Source: an uncultured Eubacteriales bacterium (GTDB taxonomy: Bacteria; Bacillota; Clostridia; Oscillospirales; CAG-382). Taken from it: 10,065 bases of DNA. Positions 6,207-10,065 of this stretch are shown here, one piece after another. Location of the stretch: NCBI GenBank assembly GCA_934479825.1, contig CAKSOW010000051.1:1-10065 (forward strand). Reading direction: 5' to 3'. Position 1 is the stretch's first letter. Every line of letters starts with the position of its first letter. The position numbers and the translations under genes are program-made. Below the pieces are notes generated by a model that did not search any database, was not told the origin of the DNA, and saw only the letters and a list, made by a program, of their open reading frames with translations.

Positions 6207-6704
6207 ATGCATAATCAGCTAACCGAAGTGGATATTCAGAAAATGAAAGAGGAGATCGAATACCGTATCACGGTCAAACGCCCCTTGCTTTTAAAGGAAG
6301 TGGTGCGTACACGCGCGTTCGGCGATCTCAGTGAAAATGCGGAATACCACATCGCCAAGCAGGAAAAAAACGCCAATGACCGCCGGATCCGCTATTTGCA
6401 GAATATGATCAAAACCGCCGAAGTCGTGTCGGTCAATACCGATGCCGACACGCTCGGCCTGTTTGATACCGTGACCGTTTATGTCGAAGAGGATGACGCC
6501 GAAGAGACGTACCGGCTTGTCACCACGGCGCGTGCGGATGTGCTTGAAAACCGTATCAGCGGCGAATCCCCGATGGGAAAAGCGCTTCTCGGCCATAAGG
6601 TCGGCGATCGCATCTTAATCGAAGTCAATCCGGCTTACAGCTATTATGTGGTGATACGCTCGATTGAAAAGGGAACGGACGACGCGTCCTTATCCATCAA
6701 TTAG
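6207..6704 (+). CDS. greA: GreA/GreB-family transcription elongation factor
   Basis: A 165-aa protein, close to the usual 155-160 aa. The N-terminal antiparallel coiled coil spans about residues 5-75. Its tip carries GDLSENAEYH (39-48), with the acidic residues (Asp40, Glu43) that reach into the RNA polymerase secondary channel and stimulate cleavage of backtracked transcripts. The C-terminal FKBP-like domain has ISGESPMGKALLGHKVGD (117-134), the region that contacts polymerase. The start is preceded by AGAGG (6191-6195) at 11 nt, slightly long. It lies 37 nt after the SGNH gene and 21 nt before coaE, so it is co-transcribed. The sequence departs from classical GreA in the domain linker, so it may be a second Gre paralogue rather than the main one. 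Confidence 0.92.
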   Translation: MHNQLTEVDIQKMKEEIEYRITVKRPLLLKEVVRTRAFGDLSENAEYHIAKQEKNANDRRIRYLQNMIKTAEVVSVNTDADTLGLFDTVTVYVEEDDAEETYRLVTTARADVLENRISGESPMGKALLGHKVGDRILIEVNPAYSYYVVIRSIEKGTDDASLSIN

Positions 6705-6725
6705 CCTTGGCATGAGGGAGAAATT

Positions 6726-7358
6726 ATGGTCATTATCGGATTAACCGGTCCCACCGGTGCCGGAAAAGGCGTTTTTGCCCGTGTCGCGGCAAAAGAGTTT
6801 CACGCCCTGCATATCGATACCGATAAACTGGCGCGCGAAGTGGTCGAACCGGGAAAACCCTGTCTTGCGGCGCTTGTGGACCGTTTCGGCAAAGATATTC
6901 TCTTGCCTGACGGCTCGCTTGACCGAAAAGCGCTTGCCGGAATCGTTTTTTCCGACAAGGAAAAACTGGCCTTTCTCAATGCCGTTACACATCCGGCTAT
7001 CACAAAAGAGGTTGAAAAACAGCTTGCGTTGGCAAGGCAAGAAAATCTGCCGTATGCCGTTATCGACGCGCCGCTGTTGTTTGAAAGCGGTGAAAACAGA
7101 ATCTGCGATGTGACGGTCGGCGTGTTAGCCGATGAAAAGACGCGTCTTGAACGGATTCTGGCACGGGACGGAATCGACCGGGAGGCCGCGGAAAAGCGGC
7201 TTGCCTCAGCCAAAGACGCCGCGTATTTCAAGAAAAACTGCGATGTTATTCTTCAAAATGACGGTTCTGCGGCGGAATTTGAACAAGAGATCCGCTTGTT
7301 TTTTGCCGCACTGCAAAAAGAAAAGATGGCTATCAGAAAATCCGAAGCCAACGCATAA
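6726..7358 (+). CDS. coaE: Dephospho-CoA kinase
   Basis: A 210-aa cytoplasmic enzyme that phosphorylates the ribose 3'-OH of dephospho-CoA with ATP, the last step of CoA synthesis. The P-loop is GPTGAGKG (8-15). CoaE normally ends this loop with GKS/GKT, so Gly15 replaces the Mg-coordinating hydroxyl residue and the loop looks adenylate-kinase-like. Family signatures follow: HIDTDKLAREVVEPG (29-43), VTHPAI (87-92), and the lid-proximal VIDAPLLFESG (112-122). The length is normal. The ribosome binding site GAGGGAG (6714-6720) has 5-nt spacing. A lytic transglycosylase gene starts 9 nt downstream, a pairing I recall from other Clostridia. Confidence 0.95.
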   Translation: MVIIGLTGPTGAGKGVFARVAAKEFHALHIDTDKLAREVVEPGKPCLAALVDRFGKDILLPDGSLDRKALAGIVFSDKEKLAFLNAVTHPAITKEVEKQLALARQENLPYAVIDAPLLFESGENRICDVTVGVLADEKTRLERILARDGIDREAAEKRLASAKDAAYFKKNCDVILQNDGSAAEFEQEIRLFFAALQKEKMAIRKSEANA

Positions 7359-7367
7359 GGGGGACAC

Positions 7368-7943
7368 ATGAAAAAATCCTTTGTCATTATTTTTATTTTG
7401 GCGCTTGCCGCCGGGTTTGCCACGCTTTGGGTCTTTGTGGAGGATCGGATCTTGGAGCGCACGCATCCGCTGCCGTATCATGAAACGGTTTCGGCCATTT
7501 CCGCGGAATATGCTGTTCCCGAAGAGGTGATCTATGCCGTTATGAGTACGGAAAGCAGTTTCAAAAGCGATGCGCAAAGCTCCAAAGGCGCTATCGGCCT
7601 TATGCAGATTACCCCGGAGACGTTCTATTGGCTGTGTTCCAAAAACGGCGCCGAGGACGCCAATCCCGAACTTTTGTACAATCCCGAAACCAACATTCGG
7701 TACGGCACGTATTTTCTAAGCCTGCTTTATTCGGAATTCGGCGTATGGGATACCGCGTTTGCGGCCTATAATGCCGGGCGCGGAAAAGTGAACGAATGGC
7801 TGAAAAGCGCCGAATACAATTCCAACGGCAAGTTGGTCAACATTCCGTATCCCGAAACGGCATCGTATGTACAGAAAGTCAACAAGGCGATGTTGATATA
7901 CAAGAAACTTTATTTTTCCGACACACAGGAAAAATCCGTCTGA
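7368..7943 (+). CDS. Membrane-anchored lytic transglycosylase, Slt family
   Basis: A 191-aa cell-wall enzyme predicted to cleave the MurNAc-GlcNAc bond of peptidoglycan, giving 1,6-anhydro ends. A single N-terminal membrane segment (about 4-24) after MKK anchors it, with the catalytic domain outside. SLT motifs are complete: catalytic Glu62 in STESSF (60-65), GAIGLMQITPETF (74-86), NPETNIRYGTYFL (106-118), AAYNAG (132-137), and PYPETASYVQKV (160-171). It is short, made of the anchor and one SLT domain without SH3 or LysM wall-binding repeats. The ribosome binding site AGGGGG (7358-7363) overlaps the coaE stop codon, which suggests coupled translation. Confidence 0.93.
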   Translation: MKKSFVIIFILALAAGFATLWVFVEDRILERTHPLPYHETVSAISAEYAVPEEVIYAVMSTESSFKSDAQSSKGAIGLMQITPETFYWLCSKNGAEDANPELLYNPETNIRYGTYFLSLLYSEFGVWDTAFAAYNAGRGKVNEWLKSAEYNSNGKLVNIPYPETASYVQKVNKAMLIYKKLYFSDTQEKSV

Positions 7944-7965
7944 CAAAAAAGAAGAGGAACGACAC

Positions 7966-9138
7966 ATGGATATCCGCAAAGAATCTCTCAAAAAACACTA
8001 TGAATGGAAAGGCAAGATTTCGGTAAAAGCCAATGTTCCGGCCGACACTGCCGAGGCGTTGTCGCTGGCGTACACACCGGGCGTGGCTGAGCCGTGTCTT
8101 GCCATAAAAGAAGATATAAACAAATCCTATGAGCTTACCAGACGCTGGAACACGGTAGCTGTCATTACGGACGGCACGGCTGTCTTGGGACTTGGCGATA
8201 TCGGGCCGGAGGCCGGTATGCCGGTCATGGAGGGCAAATGCTTACTTTTTAAAGCTTATGGCGATATCGATGCGATTCCGCTTTGCATCCGCTCGAAAGA
8301 TCCCGATGAGATTGTGCGGACCGTCTCCTTACTCCTTGGCAGTTTCGGCGGCGTCAATTTAGAGGACATTTCCGCACCGCGCTGTTTTGAGATTGAACGG
8401 AAATTAAAGGAAGTTTCGGATATTCCGATTTTCCATGACGACCAACACGGTACAGCGGTGATTGCTCTTGCGGCGCTCATCAATTCCTTGCGTTTGACCG
8501 GCAAGAAAAAAGAGGACATCAAGGTCATTATCAACGGAGCGGGAGCGGCCGGCTGTGCGATTGGGCGGCTTATGCTGTCATACGGCGTGAAAAATCTGAT
8601 TTTTTGCGATAAAGACGGTGCGCTGTGCGACGGGGACGAGCAAATGCATGCCGAGCATGAAGCGCTTGCCAAGATGAGCAATCCGCATCATGAGCGCGGC
8701 GTTTTGCGCGATGTTATTAAAGGAGCAGACGTATTTTTCGGACTTTCTCGGCCAAAGCTTGTGGATGCGGACATGGTGCGCAGTATGAATTCGGACGCGG
8801 TTATTTTTGCGATGGCCAATCCCGAACCGGAGATTCTTCCCGATGAAGCCAAAGCGGCCGGGGCACGGATCGTTGGCACAGGGCGGAGCGATTATCCGAA
8901 CCAGATAAACAATGTATTGGCCTTTCCGGGCATTTTCCGCGGTGCATTGGATGTCCGGGCGTCGGATATCAACGAAGAAATGAAAATTGCGGCAGCCTAT
9001 GCGCTTGCCGGGCTGATCTCCGACAGTGACTTAAAAGAAGATTATATTCTACCGCTTGCGTTTGACGGGCGTGTACGGGATGCGGTAGCCACGGCTGTCG
9101 CGAAGGCGGCGCGCAAAAGCGGCGTAGCACGCCTTTAA
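7966..9138 (+). CDS. Malic enzyme, probably NAD-dependent
   Basis: A 390-aa oxidative decarboxylase converting malate to pyruvate and CO2, in the short bacterial form without a phosphotransacetylase-like C-terminal domain. Substrate-domain motifs: AYTPGVAEPC (35-44) with catalytic Tyr36, TDGTAVLGLGDIG (68-80), and GMPVMEGK (84-91) with Lys91. Divalent metal ligands are expected in LEDISAP (132-138) and HDDQHGTA (157-164). The dinucleotide fold has GAGAAG (191-196). The acidic Asp215 after the second strand (FCDKDG) favours NAD over NADP. The closing motifs MANPEPEI (283-290) and NNVLAFPGIFRGALD (315-329) are intact. The ribosome binding site AGAGGA (7953-7958) has 7-nt spacing. It is last in the operon, and its TAA stop abuts the repeat cassette at 9139. 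Confidence 0.95.
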   Translation: MDIRKESLKKHYEWKGKISVKANVPADTAEALSLAYTPGVAEPCLAIKEDINKSYELTRRWNTVAVITDGTAVLGLGDIGPEAGMPVMEGKCLLFKAYGDIDAIPLCIRSKDPDEIVRTVSLLLGSFGGVNLEDISAPRCFEIERKLKEVSDIPIFHDDQHGTAVIALAALINSLRLTGKKKEDIKVIINGAGAAGCAIGRLMLSYGVKNLIFCDKDGALCDGDEQMHAEHEALAKMSNPHHERGVLRDVIKGADVFFGLSRPKLVDADMVRSMNSDAVIFAMANPEPEILPDEAKAAGARIVGTGRSDYPNQINNVLAFPGIFRGALDVRASDINEEMKIAAAYALAGLISDSDLKEDYILPLAFDGRVRDAVATAVAKAARKSGVARL

Positions 9139-9395
9139 GGGCGGCTGTGCCGCCTACCGATTCTCACGCGCAAGCGTGAGTGGCAGACCCAGCAGGGGTT
9201 GCTGGGGAACCGCGTTACTTTTGCGAAAAGTAACAAAGGGGGCTGTTTGGGAGGGCTTTTCTTTTCCGGAAAAGCCCGGAAAGAGCGCTTTTCGTTTTAC
9301 GAAAAACATTAGGGACGGTTTTAATGTTACTTCCTGCGGCGTGCAAAAAGAACCAAAAAGCAGCCGGGGCTTCGCCCTGCGACCTCGGTTCAAAA
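9139..9395 (+). repeat. Mosaic repeat cassette, copy R3, at the 3' end of the malic enzyme gene
   Basis: It starts at the base after the TAA stop, in sense orientation. The hairpins in order are: GGCGGC-TGT-GCCGCC (9140-9154); CTCACGC-GCAA-GCGTGAG (9163-9180, a GNRA loop); CCCAGCA/TGCTGGG (about 9188-9206); GTTACTTTT-GCG-AAAAGTAAC (9214-9234); GGGCTTTTC/GAAAAGCCC arms within 9253-9277; and GCTTTTCGT/ACGAAAAAC (9287-9307). The invariant 18-mer follows (9308-9325), then a degenerate GTTACTT stem, a CGGGGC-TTC-GCCCTG stem with a G-T wobble (9365-9379), and the joint CGGTTCAAAA (9386-9395). It likely forms the 3'UTR of the operon transcript. No classical T-tract terminator is present. Confidence 0.8.
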
Positions 9396-9498
9396 CCCGT
9401 GCGTTGGAATTTTAGGTAAAATATGAAAGGTTTAGTGTATTAAAAGAGTTTGCAAAAATTTATTAGTGCCGCAAAACGCACGGCCATGTTTTGAACCG
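9386..9498 (+). repeat. Linker module bounded by inverted GGTTCAAAA joints, copy B
   Basis: A 113-bp counterpart of 4947-5059. The inverted ends are CGGTTCAAAACCCGTGCG (9386-9403) and CGCACGG plus TTTTGAACCG at 9477-9498. The half next to the core (9449-9488) is near-identical to copy A with two changes, and the outer half is diverged. No gene is visible. Confidence 0.65.
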
Positions 9499-10004
9499 GT
9501 GCGAAAGGGGAGCCGTAGTGCAGACGCTCGGACGCGTCAAAAGTTGCCGGTGGCAAGTTTTGGCGTGTCGGAGACCGCCGAAACAGGGAGTATTGTGAGC
9601 GGATGCGAACAAGACGACCATGTTTCAAGGAGACTATCGCTAAATATCTAGATTTTGACTTTGGTCGGTTAGTGCTGGGGCTTGCCGCCGCAAGCGGTCG
9701 ATTAAATGGAAAGTTGCACGTTATATTGGTACGGTACAAAAGGGAAATTGGTGTGGGTCGGCAGAAAGTTTGGTGTCAAAACACAGTTTACTTTGTGTAT
9801 GGGAAACTCGTAATTTTGCCATTCTCAACCAGACTTTTCGTTTCTTACGGAAATTGCTTTCTGTTCCCAAAAAGTCAAATTCCCACCAAACCACCCCATT
9901 TTATGAAACACATAACCTACTGTTTACCCAAATCAAACTCTGCCTTTTTATAAATACCTACAAATCCTCACGCAGTAAAGCTACTGTCTCGCACCGGTTC
10001 AAAA
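9489..10004 (+). repeat. Core repeat element, copy B (516 bp), candidate MITE or structured RNA
   Basis: It is bounded by a perfect 16-bp terminal inverted repeat, TTTTGAACCGGTGCGA (9489-9504) and its complement (9989-10004). Positions 9489-9923 match copy A except at 9514, and 9924-10004 is only roughly 70 percent similar. Homology with copy A stops exactly at the right terminal repeat. Internal stems include an 18-bp stem at 9531-9569, GCTTGC-CGCC-GCAAGC (9680-9695), and a long-range GACTTTT/AAAAGTC pair (9832-9838 with 9870-9876). Reading frames at 9603-9953, 9770-10054 and, on the minus strand, 9440-9739 overlap one another. They show no domain, good ribosome binding site or differences from which coding selection could be judged, so they are not called. 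The 4-bp flanks (CATG left, TACT right) show no target duplication. Confidence 0.82.
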
Positions 10005-10065
10005 TACTCCGAGCTGTATGGCACAAGGTTGCAAATCCTCGTAAAATTTCTTGATAGCCACATGA

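Noticed and set aside
9386..9395. GGTTCAAA motif as a tRNA T-arm, hence a tRNA gene or attachment site
   Set aside because: No acceptor, D or anticodon arms can be drawn around any of the copies, and there is no integrase gene in the window.
9154..9415. Short frames of about 79 aa on both strands over the hairpin cassette (similarly at 5019-5278)
   Set aside because: They are translations of palindromic repeats. The same kind of frame appears on both strands because the DNA is made of inverted repeats.
9603..9953. Reading frame (116 aa) repeated at 4435-4842 on the other strand, looking like a conserved small protein
   Set aside because: The near-identity follows from near-identical DNA, so it says nothing about coding. 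The frames overlap other open frames on both strands, have no good ribosome binding site or domain, run through stem-loops, and the C-terminal ends differ between copies.

Overview
The window looks like chromosome of an anaerobic Firmicute, most likely a member of the Clostridia (Oscillospiraceae/Eubacteriales-like). This is inferred from sigma-A promoters with 17-bp spacers, strong Shine-Dalgarno sites, a DUF6110-type small protein beside a CtpC-like metal P-type ATPase, a PRK06851-type ATPase, and a coaE followed by a lytic transglycosylase gene. No rRNA, tRNA, CRISPR array, phage gene or transposase is visible.

Layout. (1) 1-190: a multi-hairpin intergenic repeat cassette attached to the 3' end of a minus-strand P-loop ATPase gene (188-1303). 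(2) 1304-1478: a divergent intergenic region with a consensus promoter (1417-1445). It drives a 99-aa DUF6110-like membrane-anchored protein (1479-1778) and probably the heavy-metal P-type ATPase (2062-4155). Between these two genes lies a structured 246-bp non-coding block ending in a textbook terminator. (3) 4156-5262: about 1.1 kb without genes. It holds a perfect 32-bp palindrome/terminator and a composite repeat: cassette, short linker, 517-bp core element, linker, inverted cassette. (4) 5263-9138: a consensus promoter and a compact five-gene operon: SGNH hydrolase, GreA-type elongation factor, dephospho-CoA kinase (coaE), lytic transglycosylase, malic enzyme. Gaps between genes are 9 to 37 nt, each with a ribosome binding site. 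(5) 9139-10004: the same composite repeat in inverted orientation, starting next to the malic enzyme stop codon. The last 61 bases (10005-10065) show no feature I can support.

The proteins are ordinary housekeeping or metal-homeostasis proteins: CoA synthesis, transcription elongation, wall remodelling, pyruvate/malate metabolism and metal efflux. The unusual content is the non-coding DNA. The five-gene operon is bracketed by long inverted repeats whose 475-bp core differs at only 3 positions between copies. Each core is a 516/517-bp unit with terminal inverted repeats and no credible gene, and it carries an 18-bp stem hairpin whose wobble pairs indicate the transcribed strand. The attached cassettes are strings of hairpins that keep their pairing although the stem sequences differ between copies. 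Two of the cassettes begin exactly at a stop codon, in sense orientation. Together these look like a mosaic, MITE-like or structured-RNA 3'-end repeat family. I cannot tell from this window whether it is already catalogued.
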